64,000 nucleotides of DNA from Clostridia bacterium (GCA_017501645.1 JAFVWN010000004.1:1-64000); one strand, 5' to 3'; positions 53,946-63,726 are shown, counted from the first letter of the stretch. Numbers and translations are program-made. Notes: a model not told the origin generated them from the letters alone.

Positions 53946-54470
53946 ATGGTTCAAAACATAGCTATTGTTGGACTAAATAGAAGTCAGGCATATGAAGTTG
54001 GTAAACTTCTTGCAGAAGAACTTGATATGCACTTTTTTGACTGTTTGGAACTTTTTGAGTTTGATAATATTCCAAGAACTTTTCCAATGATGCTTGAAGA
54101 GTTTGGCGAAAAGTATTACAGAGAAAAAGAAAAGGGAATGCTTAAATATGCTTCAGGGTTTAATGAGTGCATAATTAATCTAGAGTGTGGTTTTGCTGAT
54201 AACAAGTCTAATTTTGAAACGGTAAAAGAGAATTGTTTGCTTGTGTATTTGCATATACCGGCATCAAAAATAAAGAAGAAAATTGAAAAAGCTAAGTATA
54301 ATACAGAGCAAGAAAAAAAGTTTTTTGATGTTTCTATTGAAACTGTCAATGCAAGAATAAAAGCTCTAAAAGAAGGGGCAGATATTCTTGTTACAGCCCT
54401 AAATGGGTCTGCACTTAAGCTTTGTAGTGATATTTTGAGAGGCATAAAAGCCTATTATAATGTTCAATAA
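53946..54470 (+). CDS. Shikimate-kinase-fold protein lacking the ATP-binding P-loop
   Basis: The 174-residue protein aligns by eye with shikimate kinases along its length: a first strand and helix NIAIVGLNRSQAYEVGKLLAEELDMHFFDCLELFEF, then FGEKYYREKEKGMLKYASGF, IINLECGFADN, and CLLVYLHIPASKIKKKIEKA. The Walker A motif (GxxxxGKS/T) is replaced by GLNRSQAY (residues 9-16), the shikimate-binding Asp region by DCLELFE, and the GGG loop by ECG. It therefore should not bind ATP in the usual way and is best called a pseudokinase-like protein; function unknown. AGGAG precedes the ATG. It stands alone, not in an aromatic operon. Confidence 0.6.
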   Translation: MVQNIAIVGLNRSQAYEVGKLLAEELDMHFFDCLELFEFDNIPRTFPMMLEEFGEKYYREKEKGMLKYASGFNECIINLECGFADNKSNFETVKENCLLVYLHIPASKIKKKIEKAKYNTEQEKKFFDVSIETVNARIKALKEGADILVTALNGSALKLCSDILRGIKAYYNVQ

Positions 54471-54486
54471 AATTTTGTATAATGTA

Positions 54487-54515
54487 TTTACAATATTGAG
54501 TTTTCATAGTATAAT
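54487..54515 (+). promoter_or_regulatory. Candidate promoter of the 84-residue protein gene
   Basis: TTTACA and TATAAT are spaced by 17 bp, 30 bp upstream of the GTG at 54546. Confidence 0.6.
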
Positions 54516-54545
54516 CACATTATATGGCTAAAAGGGGGAATCTTT

Positions 54546-54800
54546 GTGGCAAGCGTAAGAGAGCGTGTTAGAATAGGAAATAAGGACTATGTTTGGATTA
54601 GTGGAGACGAACTAGTTCGTAAAGTTGGCGAGGAGCTAGTTAATGAAGAGATTAACGGCAATGGTTATTCAGCACAACTCAAAAGATTTATAGCAGAACG
54701 AGACAGAAAGCTTCAAGAAGAGGCTTTGGCTAAGGCTCAACGAAAAGAGGCGAGAACCCCTAAGAAACCTCACGCACCAGAACCTGGCGAAGAAGAATAA
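54546..54800 (+). CDS. Uncharacterised small charged protein (84 residues)
   Basis: GTG start with AGGGGG six to seven bases upstream. The sequence is strongly charged: a short globular-looking N terminus (RIGNKDYVWISGDELVRKVGEELVNEEI), a helical middle (RFIAERDRKLQEEALAKAQRKEA) and a Pro/Glu tail. It has its own promoter and terminator, which supports a real gene. No family is recognised. Confidence 0.72.
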   Translation: MASVRERVRIGNKDYVWISGDELVRKVGEELVNEEINGNGYSAQLKRFIAERDRKLQEEALAKAQRKEARTPKKPHAPEPGEEE

Positions 54801-54803
54801 TTT

Positions 54804-54831
54804 TAAGAACCTAAATTTTGGTTCTTTTTTT
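54804..54831 (+). terminator. Terminator after the small charged protein gene
   Basis: AAGAACC pairs with GGTTCTT around TAAATTTT, followed by T residues. Confidence 0.8.
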
Positions 54832-54883
54832 ATGCTTGAAATTTTGAGGTTTGGTTATAAATTACAATTATTGATAAATAAGT

Positions 54884-54933
54884 CATAAAAAATAATAAAA
54901 TACGCATAAAAAATAATAAATCATAAAAAATCA
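54884..54933. repeat. AT-rich array of CATAAAAAATAATAAA units upstream of lgt
   Basis: Units start at 54884, 54905 and 54922; the first two are 21 bp apart. The middle one includes TACGCATAAAAAATA, the reverse complement of the motif repeated at 1441-1478. Confidence 0.5.
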
Positions 54934-54956
54934 AAAAATAATCATTAAAAATAAAG

Positions 54957-54986
54957 TTGACATAGTTTTTATTATTATAATATAAT
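54957..54986 (+). promoter_or_regulatory. Promoter of lgt placed for a leaderless transcript
   Basis: TTGACA (54957-54962) and TATAAT (54981-54986) are spaced by 18 bp. The expected transcription start, six to seven bases downstream, coincides with the A of the lgt ATG at 54993. Confidence 0.75.
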
Positions 54987-54992
54987 AAATAT

Positions 54993-55787
54993 ATGAATAA
55001 TTATCTATTAGGAAGAGTGGCGTTTAGTCTTTTTGGTGTGGAAATATACTGGTATGGTATATTTATTACGCTTGCCATTTTAACAGCATTTATTTTATCA
55101 TTCGTTTTAGCAAAGAAAAAAGGCCTGTCTTCAAATCTGCCATATGAAATAATTATAGCAATTCTGCCTCTTGGAATTTTGTGTGGAAGGCTTTTTGCTG
55201 TGCTTTTTGATAGCGGTCTTGACATTACTGATTATTTTAAGTTCCGTGAGGGAGGAATGAGTATCATTGGCGCTGTAATTGGCGGTGCTATTGGTATTGT
55301 TATTTTATGTTTAATAAGAAAACACAGCTTTTTAGAAGTTACAGATATGGTTTGTGTTGTGCTTATTTTAGCTCAAGCAATTGGAAGATGGGGTAATTTC
55401 TTTAACAACGAACTTTATGGTCAAGAAATTATTAATCCTGCGCTTCAAAAATTCCCAATAGCTGTGGAGATAGACGGCAAGTTTTATGAAGCATTGTTCT
55501 TCTATGAAAGTATGCTTAATTTGCTGGGATTTGTGGGACTAATATGTTTGTATTGGTTCACAAAAAATAAAGGTCTTGCAACTGGTACATACTTTATGTA
55601 CTATGGCATAGTAAGATTTATTCTTGAACCAAGAAGACAAGGTCAATATATTTTAATGCTTGGTAAGGTGCAAATTTCAAGACTTATGAGCGGAGTTATG
55701 ATTGCAATTGGTCTTGGGATTCTTATTTATACGATTGTAAAAATTATTCTAGATAAAAAGAAAAAGAGGGCGGAGCAAAATGGCTAA
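54993..55787 (+). CDS. lgt: Prolipoprotein diacylglyceryl transferase
   Basis: Lgt adds diacylglycerol to the lipobox cysteine of prelipoproteins in the membrane. The 264-residue protein has about seven membrane helices and the family marks VEIYWYGIFITLAIL, GRLFAVLF, FREGGMSIIGAVIGG, the Lgt signature region AIGRWGNFFNNELYGQE and IVRFILEPRRQGQYI. There is no ribosome site before the ATG, and the promoter spacing suggests a leaderless mRNA. It overlaps the next gene by eight bases. Confidence 0.95.
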   Translation: MNNYLLGRVAFSLFGVEIYWYGIFITLAILTAFILSFVLAKKKGLSSNLPYEIIIAILPLGILCGRLFAVLFDSGLDITDYFKFREGGMSIIGAVIGGAIGIVILCLIRKHSFLEVTDMVCVVLILAQAIGRWGNFFNNELYGQEIINPALQKFPIAVEIDGKFYEALFFYESMLNLLGFVGLICLYWFTKNKGLATGTYFMYYGIVRFILEPRRQGQYILMLGKVQISRLMSGVMIAIGLGILIYTIVKIILDKKKKRAEQNG

Positions 55788-56523
55788 ACCTAAAAAGTAT
55801 TATACTCAAATTGAGGTTGACGAGTATGTGAGAAGACTTCTCACAGACAGTGAAATTACTCTTTCTAAGCAAGCCGAAAGGATTGAAAAAGAAAGAAAAG
55901 AGAATGATAGACTTCAAAAAGAACTTGAGGAATATAAAAATAAAGAGAAGTCTGTTTCAAGACTTCTAGTTTTGAGTGAAAGAAAAGCTAAGTATCTTGA
56001 AAGTACAACAAGGTCTAAGTGTGCTATTGAGATTGAAAGACTTGCAAGACTTGCAGAAAAGTGGGACGAGTTCTTTAATGACTTAACAAACAAATATGAT
56101 GCCGTTGACAAAGAAAAACTAGAGGGATTTAAAAGCGAGCTTTCACAAACCATTGATAGTATGCTTGAAATGGATGGTTTGTTTGGAGATAAACCTCTTG
56201 ACGAGGCTGAGCAAGCACACGCCAACGAGGTTAATAGGCTTAATATTCTTAGAAATAAGAAGAAAAATGAGCTTGATGACAGGTTCTCTAAGCTTGTTAT
56301 GGAATTTAATATGAAGATTGGTGACAATGCTACAAGAGGTAGAGGTCGCCCTAAGAAACAAGACTCTAATAAGGTTAGTGATATTGAAAAGAAACTCAAG
56401 CCTAAACAAACAAGGCAAAAATCTACTGTTTATCCGCCAAAGAGCGAAAGTGGTTTTGACTTTGAAGAGGCTCTTAATCCAACAGATAGCCTAGAAGACA
56501 TTATGAAAGATTTAATGGGCTAA
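55780..56523 (+). CDS. DivIVA-like coiled-coil protein with an AT-hook motif
   Basis: The N-terminal ~70 residues (YYTQIEVDEYVRRLLTDSEITLSKQAERIEKERKEND shortened by position: residues 6-42) resemble DivIVA-type membrane-curvature proteins. A helical middle follows, then a basic C-terminal region with RGRGRPKK at residues 186-193, the core of a minor-groove AT-hook. The end is acidic (LEDIMKDLMG). DivIVA relatives organise division or chromosome anchoring, and the AT-hook suggests DNA contact; this link is inference. It is translationally coupled to lgt by an 8-base overlap. Confidence 0.72.
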   Translation: MAKPKKYYTQIEVDEYVRRLLTDSEITLSKQAERIEKERKENDRLQKELEEYKNKEKSVSRLLVLSERKAKYLESTTRSKCAIEIERLARLAEKWDEFFNDLTNKYDAVDKEKLEGFKSELSQTIDSMLEMDGLFGDKPLDEAEQAHANEVNRLNILRNKKKNELDDRFSKLVMEFNMKIGDNATRGRGRPKKQDSNKVSDIEKKLKPKQTRQKSTVYPPKSESGFDFEEALNPTDSLEDIMKDLMG

Positions 56524-56551
56524 AAAATTGCTTAATTTTGTTTTACTTTAA

Positions 56552-56899
56552 TTCTATAAGTGTGTAAACAAAAACTGTACAAGCCAAACGGATGTTCAGG
56601 GAGATGCTCCTTTAGACCATTTGTTTGTAACTACGGATGGTGCGGCGTTTGATTGTGTTGATTGTGGTTATTCAACAATGATGCCATCATCATCTAACCA
56701 CATATGGCGATTCTCAATGGCTGAATATATTTGTGTAGGTTGTGGAATAGTATCTAGTAGTTATTATAGGTTTAGTCCAACATCAAATAAACAAGAAGAT
56801 GGCACAAATATAGAGATTTCTAAAGGTGAAATAATACATACATTCAAAAAAGAAGAATATGTGTGCGATATAAGAGAATGGCTGAATAAAGACAATTAA
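56552..56899 (+). pseudogene. Remnant of a cysteine-rich (zinc-ribbon-like) protein gene
   Basis: An open frame without an ATG or ribosome site encodes cysteine pairs spaced like zinc ribbons (KCVNKNC, DCVDCGYS, ICVGCGIV) and ends KEEYVCDIREWLNKDN, followed by a good terminator. The first possible start is a TTG at 56621, which would cut off the first cysteines. It looks like the 3' part of a decayed gene; a short TTG-started gene cannot be excluded. Confidence 0.45.
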
Positions 56900-56929
56900 A
56901 AAAATGCAGATTTAGGTCTGCATTTTTTT
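56899..56929 (+). terminator. Terminator after the cysteine-rich remnant
   Basis: AAAATGCAGA (56901-56910) pairs perfectly with TCTGCATTTT (56917-56926), then more T residues. Confidence 0.85.
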
Positions 56930-57087
56930 GTTGCGTAAAATATATAGTTTATAAATAAAGTATGAAAAGAAAGAGAACAAATTAATAAATATGATTAATT
57001 GTGAAGATTAAAAAGAGGTGAAAATTATTAACATTAAAAACTGTTTATTTGTTAATAATTCTATTGATAGTTGGTTTAAAATACAAT

Positions 57088-58997
<1,910 letters not shown>

Positions 58998-59016
58998 AGT
59001 TTTCTCCTTTTTTAAT

Positions 59017-59045
59017 ATTATGCAACATATAATTATTGTATTCAA
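59017..59045 (-). promoter_or_regulatory. Candidate promoter of groES-groEL
   Basis: On the minus strand TTGAAT (59045-59040) and CATAAT (59022-59017) are spaced by 17 bp, ~20 bp upstream of the groES start. No CIRCE or CtsR-type operator is recognisable nearby. Confidence 0.5.
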
Positions 59046-59206
59046 CGCTAAAATTTGGTGAGATTTGTGGATGTTTGTCAAATATACAAAAATAGTGGGC
59101 GAGTATCCAAACTAAAAGCGAGATGCAAAACTAAGTTGCCTATGACATAATTATATTTCAGTGGTTTTATCCAAAGCAAGAAAGTGTGACAGAGGTGTGA
59201 AGTTAA

Positions 59207-59914
59207 ATGAAAAATAAAAAAAGTGAAGCGTTTTTTTGCTGTGTTTTATTTTGTATTATAATAACTGTTGCAATATTACACTCTAAAACCAATTACAATA
59301 ATAATTACTACAAAAACAGATGCTTTTATATGGTGTCTCTGGCAAAAACAAGGGCAACAAATAGCATTGATAAGTTAAAAAGTATGGTTTCATCTGTTAA
59401 TGGAGCAGGTTTTGTTTATGAGAAGAATAACTATTACTATGTTTTACTTGCTTGCTATAATCAAAAAAAACAAGCCGAAACAAAAGTAAAAGAAATGGCA
59501 AGTAAGTTTAACAGTTGCGAAATAATAAAAATAGCCTGCGATAATCTTTCAAATAAAATGATTTCAATTTTAGAAAAAGAAAACCAAATAAATATGGCTT
59601 TTATAAAGATGGTTGAAGTGACAGATTTGTCTTTTAAGTTTGTGAGCAAACAAAGTAGTGCTTCTTATGTTTATAATTGTCTCAATAAAAACAAATTAGA
59701 GCTAAAAAAAGTTGCTGGAAATTTGGGTAAAAATACTCGATATGACAATGTTTGCAAGGTTTTGCATAAGGCGATAGATGACTACATTACGCTTATTGAT
59801 TCTATAAGTACTGAAATTTATCAAGGGAAATCCTTAGTTAAAAGTTTAAACAAATTGTCAGTCGAGTGTGGTTTTTTGGAACAAATGTTAAGAAAAGAAC
59901 TTAATACTTTATGA
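59207..59914 (+). CDS. Membrane-anchored protein with SPOR-like segment
   Basis: GAGGTG precedes the ATG. An N-terminal membrane helix (FFCCVLFCIIITVAIL) is followed by an Asn/Tyr-rich linker and a segment resembling SPOR peptidoglycan-binding domains (GAGFVYEKNNYYYVLLACYNQKKQAETKVKEM, residues ~68-98, shortened here). A helical C-terminal half follows. SPOR domains bind denuded glycans at division or spore septa. The match is weak, so the role is only suggested. The nearby sepF fits a division context. Confidence 0.62.
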   Translation: MKNKKSEAFFCCVLFCIIITVAILHSKTNYNNNYYKNRCFYMVSLAKTRATNSIDKLKSMVSSVNGAGFVYEKNNYYYVLLACYNQKKQAETKVKEMASKFNSCEIIKIACDNLSNKMISILEKENQINMAFIKMVEVTDLSFKFVSKQSSASYVYNCLNKNKLELKKVAGNLGKNTRYDNVCKVLHKAIDDYITLIDSISTEIYQGKSLVKSLNKLSVECGFLEQMLRKELNTL

Positions 59915-60115
59915 TTTTTGTGTGGAAAAAAGTTAAATTGTTTCTGTAAATTTATATGGCTTGTTGATATTTGAAATATGGTTTTGTCTTAATTAATAAT
60001 TAAGAAAGAAGGGGAATTTTGATTTAAAACTACATTTATTAACACAAAAACAACCAAATTTAAGCAAAATTGTGTAAAAAATATATAAAAAATAAATATA
60101 CTTGCTCAAATTTAT

Positions 60116-60143
60116 TTGTAAATTCTGTAAAAATTGTTATAAT
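60116..60143 (+). promoter_or_regulatory. Candidate promoter of sepF
   Basis: TTGTAA and TATAAT are spaced by 16 bp, ~30 bp before the start at 60173. The rest of 59915-60115 is AT-rich with nothing clear. Confidence 0.6.
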
Positions 60144-60172
60144 AAAGGTAACAAATGATGAGAGGTGCTGGA

Positions 60173-60778
60173 ATGGGACTTTTTAACTGGTTAATGCAAG
60201 GTATAGGTTTTGAGGGTGAAGGTCAAGATGAAGAAAAGGCCATTGCTCTTGCTGAAGAAAAAGAAAGGACAAAGGAGCTTAAAAGACAAAAGAGGCTTGC
60301 AAAAAAGCTTGAAAGACAAAAGGCTAAAAATAAAAAATATGGTATAGAAGATGAACCTGAAGAATTTGAACGCCCAAGACCAAGTGAAACAGTGTTTCCA
60401 TCAATGCCAGAAGACGCTCCTCAACAATACTCAACTTTTGACCCAGACCAATATAACATTTCTTCGCAATCTCAAGGCTATTCTGGTGGTTATGATTCTG
60501 GATATGGTCAAACTTCAATGGGGGGCTATGGTAACAAAAATGTAATCTTTTTCTATCCAAAAAGTTATAATGAAATACAAAAATTAATTGAGTACTTAAA
60601 ACAAGGAGAATCTGTACTTTTGAACCTTGATGGCATTACAGATGACGAGGCTCAAAGAATGTTAGATTTTTCAAGCGGTGCAGTTTATGCGCTGTCTGGA
60701 AGCATTCAAAGAGTTTCAGGAAACATCTTCTTGTTAACGCCTGAAGGACTTGGAATAATTGCTCCTAAAAAACAATAA
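60173..60778 (+). CDS. sepF: Cell division protein SepF
   Basis: The start at 60173 is chosen over ATGs at 60155 and 60158, because AGAGGTG lies five to six bases before it and the product then opens with the SepF membrane helix MGLFNWLMQGIGF. A charged coiled-coil-like linker and a Tyr/Gly/Ser-rich stretch follow. The SepF domain spans residues ~120-200 (VIFFYPKSYNEIQKLIEYLKQGESVLLNLDGI, then AQRMLDFSSGAVYALSGSIQRVSGNIFLLTP). SepF bundles FtsZ at the septum. Length is 201 residues. Confidence 0.93.
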   Translation: MGLFNWLMQGIGFEGEGQDEEKAIALAEEKERTKELKRQKRLAKKLERQKAKNKKYGIEDEPEEFERPRPSETVFPSMPEDAPQQYSTFDPDQYNISSQSQGYSGGYDSGYGQTSMGGYGNKNVIFFYPKSYNEIQKLIEYLKQGESVLLNLDGITDDEAQRMLDFSSGAVYALSGSIQRVSGNIFLLTPEGLGIIAPKKQ

Positions 60779-60785
60779 AATAAGC

Positions 60786-60816
60786 AAAAAAAAGAGCTAA
60801 ATTTTAGCTCTTTTTT
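60786..60816. terminator. Bidirectional terminator between sepF and the small DivIVA-like gene
   Basis: AAAAAGAGCTAAA pairs with TTTAGCTCTTTTT with little loop; both flanks are A/T runs, so it can serve both convergent genes. Confidence 0.85.
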
Positions 60817-60883
60817 TAAGGGAAAATTTCACAGAAAAAATGGGGCGGAATTTAATCAAGTATGAACATAAAAAGTAATAAAT

Positions 60884-61051
60884 TTAACTTCTTTCTTCTA
60901 ATTTTTTAATTTTCTTCTCTAATCTCTCAACTTCACTTCTAAGATAGCTAATATCTTGCTTTTGCGTAGAAAGTAAAGTATCTTTTTCATTTAACAAATT
61001 GTCAACATAATGTTTGTTGTAACCTATAAAACTCGATGGTATTCTTTCCAT
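60884..61051 (-). CDS. Very short DivIVA-like protein (55 residues)
   Basis: The start at 61051 follows GGGAG. The protein begins MERIPSSFIGYNKHYVDNLL, the typical DivIVA N-terminal lipid-binding signature, and continues with one coiled coil (DISYLRSEVERLEKKIKKLEERS). It then stops, lacking the long C-terminal part of DivIVA. It is convergent with sepF, so it may modulate a full-length DivIVA homologue; that is inference. Confidence 0.75.
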   Translation of the reverse strand: MERIPSSFIGYNKHYVDNLLNEKDTLLSTQKQDISYLRSEVERLEKKIKKLEERS

Positions 61052-61138
61052 AAGATTCTCCCTTAGTGCTAGTTTATACAAAATTCGTCATTTTATTCAC
61101 AAAAATTCATAAAAAAATTCAACAACTGTTTTGCTTGA

Positions 61139-61167
61139 TTGACTTTTTATGTGTGGTTTGCTATCAT
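61139..61167 (+). promoter_or_regulatory. Promoter of the tyrosine phosphatase operon
   Basis: TTGACT and TATCAT are spaced by 17 bp, 20 bp before the ATG at 61187. Confidence 0.65.
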
Positions 61168-61186
61168 TAGGGTAAGGTATAAATTT

Positions 61187-61636
61187 ATGAGTAAATATAG
61201 ATTATTATTGGTATGTACAGGAAATACTTGTAGAAGCCCAATGCTTGAAACTCTTATTAAGGCTAAACTTAAAAGTTTAGAAAAAGAATGTGAGGTTAAG
61301 AGTGCTGGTCTTAGGGTTTTTCCTGAAGATAAAGTCAATGAGAAAGCACGCAAAGCTGTGAAGAGAAAAGGTTTAGTAATAAGACACAAACCTACTCAAC
61401 TTGAAGCAAAGGCTTTGGAGAGGGCAGATTCTGTGCTTACTATGACAATGGAGCAAAAACTTTATCTAAGAATGGATAAGTGTTTTTATAAAGTGTTTTC
61501 ACTTGGAGAGGCTGTGGGGTTTGATATTCCTGACCCATATGGTCAAACTCAAAAAGAGTATGATTTGTGTGCAGACGCTCTTGAAAAAGCAAGTGAAATT
61601 ATTGTTGAAAATCTTATAAAGGCAGGTAAAATCTAA
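61187..61636 (+). CDS. Low-molecular-weight protein-tyrosine phosphatase
   Basis: The start at 61187 gives the usual N terminus. The 149-residue protein has the catalytic loop VCTGNTCRSPM (C10, R16; CX5R-S) and the general-acid motif DIPDPYGQ. These enzymes remove phosphate from tyrosine or arginine side chains; YwlE-like arginine phosphatase activity is also possible. It overlaps rpiB by one base (TAATG), an arrangement seen in other Firmicutes. Confidence 0.93.
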   Translation: MSKYRLLLVCTGNTCRSPMLETLIKAKLKSLEKECEVKSAGLRVFPEDKVNEKARKAVKRKGLVIRHKPTQLEAKALERADSVLTMTMEQKLYLRMDKCFYKVFSLGEAVGFDIPDPYGQTQKEYDLCADALEKASEIIVENLIKAGKI

Positions 61637-62085
61637 TGAAAATATATATTGGTTACGACCATAGAGGCACAAAACTTGCATTTAAAGTTATGGAGTACCT
61701 TGTGGAAATGGGGCACGAGGTAAATGAGCCTTTTGAAAGTGAAGAGGCAGACGATTATCCAGATATTGCAAGTATTGTTTGTGAAAAAGTAGCTAAAGAA
61801 AGGGGATCAAGAGGTCTTTTGATTTGCGGAACAGGGATTGGCATTGCTATGAGTGCAAACAGAAATGCTAAAATTCGTGCAGTTCTTGCTCAAACTGAAG
61901 CGGATGCGTATTTTTCAAGAAGACACGAAGATGCAAATGTTTTGGTTCTTGCTGGTGGTTATACAGATAATATAATGACTATAAAAACTCCTAAGAATTA
62001 TGAAAAAATTATTGATGCCTTTTTAACAACTAATTTTGAGGGTGGAAGGCACGAAAGAAGAGTAAAAAAACTAGAACTTTTATAG
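61636..62085 (+). CDS. rpiB: Ribose 5-phosphate isomerase B
   Basis: The 149-residue RpiB/LacA-type enzyme interconverts ribose 5-phosphate and ribulose 5-phosphate. Marks are IYIGYDHRGTKLA (D8, H9), the catalytic cysteine C64 in LLICGTGIGIAMSANRNAKIRA, and the SRRHEDANVLVLAGG block. Confidence 0.95.
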   Translation: MKIYIGYDHRGTKLAFKVMEYLVEMGHEVNEPFESEEADDYPDIASIVCEKVAKERGSRGLLICGTGIGIAMSANRNAKIRAVLAQTEADAYFSRRHEDANVLVLAGGYTDNIMTIKTPKNYEKIIDAFLTTNFEGGRHERRVKKLELL

Positions 62086-62121
62086 ACCAAGTTTAAAAAT
62101 AGAGTTTAGGGAATATAATTT

Positions 62122-63009
62122 ATGGATTACACTGAAGAAGAACTTTCAAAAGAGTGTGAAGGTGTTCAAAAAAAGGAGCTTCAAGAAGAAAATGTTGAGG
62201 TTGGAAATACTGTTTTTTCAACATTTATGAAAACTTTTGGTTTTTTGATTTGTGCAGTATTTTATGTTTTGGCAATTGCTGTGTGTATTATGCCAAAAAC
62301 CTCAAGTAAGTTTTATGAACTTTTTGATTCTAAAAACGCAGTGGTTGTTTGCTATGAAAAAATCTATGAAAAAAGCGGTCAAAATGCAGACTTATATAAC
62401 TTGATTTTAAAATCTATTGATGCAAAAAATCATAAACTTACTGCAAAATACATAAAAGAACTTAGAGAAAAAGATAACTACATAGAGTTCTGTGACGAGG
62501 TTAATAGTGCGTCTGTTTCGGCGACAGAAAACAAATATATTGCTTATGTTGCCGACCTTGACGGATACTTGGTTTCTCAAAGAATTGTAGCTCTTTATTC
62601 TAAAGGTAGTAAAAAAACGGCAGAAAATGAAGCAATAAATGATATTGTTTATAACGAAAATATTTATTCATTTGGAATTTCTGCGTATGTGGACTGTTTG
62701 ATGAATGATGAAAACTTTACAGAACAAGAAAAAAATCAAAAACTAATTGATTTTTATGAAAAAGTTATAGATGTTAATGATAGCCAAAAAGAAATCAGCA
62801 CATATATTGAAGAGAAGAGGACAGAAGTTGATTTGTCTAATGCTGTGGGGAATGATAAAGTTGATAAAATTTTGAGGGTCTACACATCATTAAAAATTGA
62901 CAATGTCAAGCTTTTATATTGCGAGGCAACAGCAAATGAGACGGAAGCAAATGTAATGCGTTTGCAGATTGAGGAACTTCAAGATATCTATGCAGATTTA
63001 ATTAAGTAA
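62122..63009 (+). CDS. Uncharacterised single-pass membrane protein
   Basis: The 295-residue protein has a charged N terminus and one membrane helix at residues ~35-57 (FMKTFGFLICAVFYVLAIAVCIM). A long helical, charged extracellular or cytoplasmic part without known motifs follows. GGGAATATAATTT precedes the ATG, a weak ribosome site. It is packed between rpiB and a transporter-like gene, so it is probably in the same operon. Confidence 0.75.
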   Translation: MDYTEEELSKECEGVQKKELQEENVEVGNTVFSTFMKTFGFLICAVFYVLAIAVCIMPKTSSKFYELFDSKNAVVVCYEKIYEKSGQNADLYNLILKSIDAKNHKLTAKYIKELREKDNYIEFCDEVNSASVSATENKYIAYVADLDGYLVSQRIVALYSKGSKKTAENEAINDIVYNENIYSFGISAYVDCLMNDENFTEQEKNQKLIDFYEKVIDVNDSQKEISTYIEEKRTEVDLSNAVGNDKVDKILRVYTSLKIDNVKLLYCEATANETEANVMRLQIEELQDIYADLIK

Positions 63010-63011
63010 AA

Positions 63012-63647
63012 GTGATTGAGGCGATTGAAAATTTTATTGTAGAATTGTTTAATGGTAATAGTTTTTGGGCAACATTTTTCATTTCAATGGTGCCTGTCAT
63101 AGAGCTAAAAGGTGCAGTGCCTTTTGGTATGAGTAAGGAAATTTTTGGAGAAAACGCTCTTTCTCCAGTGCAGGCATGGGTGGCTTCCGCAACTGGAAGT
63201 TTAGTGCCTGCATTTTTTTTGGTTTGGCTTTTTGTTCCAATAATGAATTGGCTAAAAAACACAAAAGCTTTCAAAAATATGTCTGCAAGACTTGAGCAAA
63301 AATTTAGTGAAAACGCAAAAAAGATAGAAGAGAAAAGCGATAATTCAAAAATAAAAACTATTAAAAAATGGATTGGTTTAATATTGTTTGTCGCAATTCC
63401 TTTGCCTCTTACTGGCGCATATACTGGTTCTGCGATTGCAGGATATTTGAATATGGGTTATATTAATAGCGTTCTTGCAATTTTTATTGGAAATATAATT
63501 GCGGGTGGAATTGTTGTATTATTATGTACAATTTTTGCGGGCTATGAAGCTTATGTTTTTGGCGTATTTATATTGTTACTCCTTGGATTTATTTGTTATA
63601 AAATTGTTAAGAAATTTTATTCTAAAAAACAAAAATTGAGGTTGTAA
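63012..63647 (+). CDS. Small multidrug export family (PF06695-like, COG2426) membrane protein
   Basis: GTG start two bases after the previous stop. The 211-residue protein has the family block ISMVPVIELKGAVPFGMS and several membrane helices, with PLPLTGAYTGSAIAGYLNM in the second half. The family is annotated as putative small multidrug export, but transport has not been shown for most members. Confidence 0.86.
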   Translation: MIEAIENFIVELFNGNSFWATFFISMVPVIELKGAVPFGMSKEIFGENALSPVQAWVASATGSLVPAFFLVWLFVPIMNWLKNTKAFKNMSARLEQKFSENAKKIEEKSDNSKIKTIKKWIGLILFVAIPLPLTGAYTGSAIAGYLNMGYINSVLAIFIGNIIAGGIVVLLCTIFAGYEAYVFGVFILLLLGFICYKIVKKFYSKKQKLRL

Positions 63648-63692
63648 TTGTAAAAAAGTTGATAAAATAATAAAATTTTTACAAAGCAAAAT

Positions 63693-63726
63693 AAAAAGTG
63701 CTTGACTGCGTGTCAAACACTTTTTT
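63693..63726. terminator. Bidirectional terminator between the transporter-like gene and glyS
   Basis: AAAAAGTG and TTGAC pair with GTCAA and CACTTTTT with one internal mismatch; both sides carry A/T runs. Confidence 0.8.
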
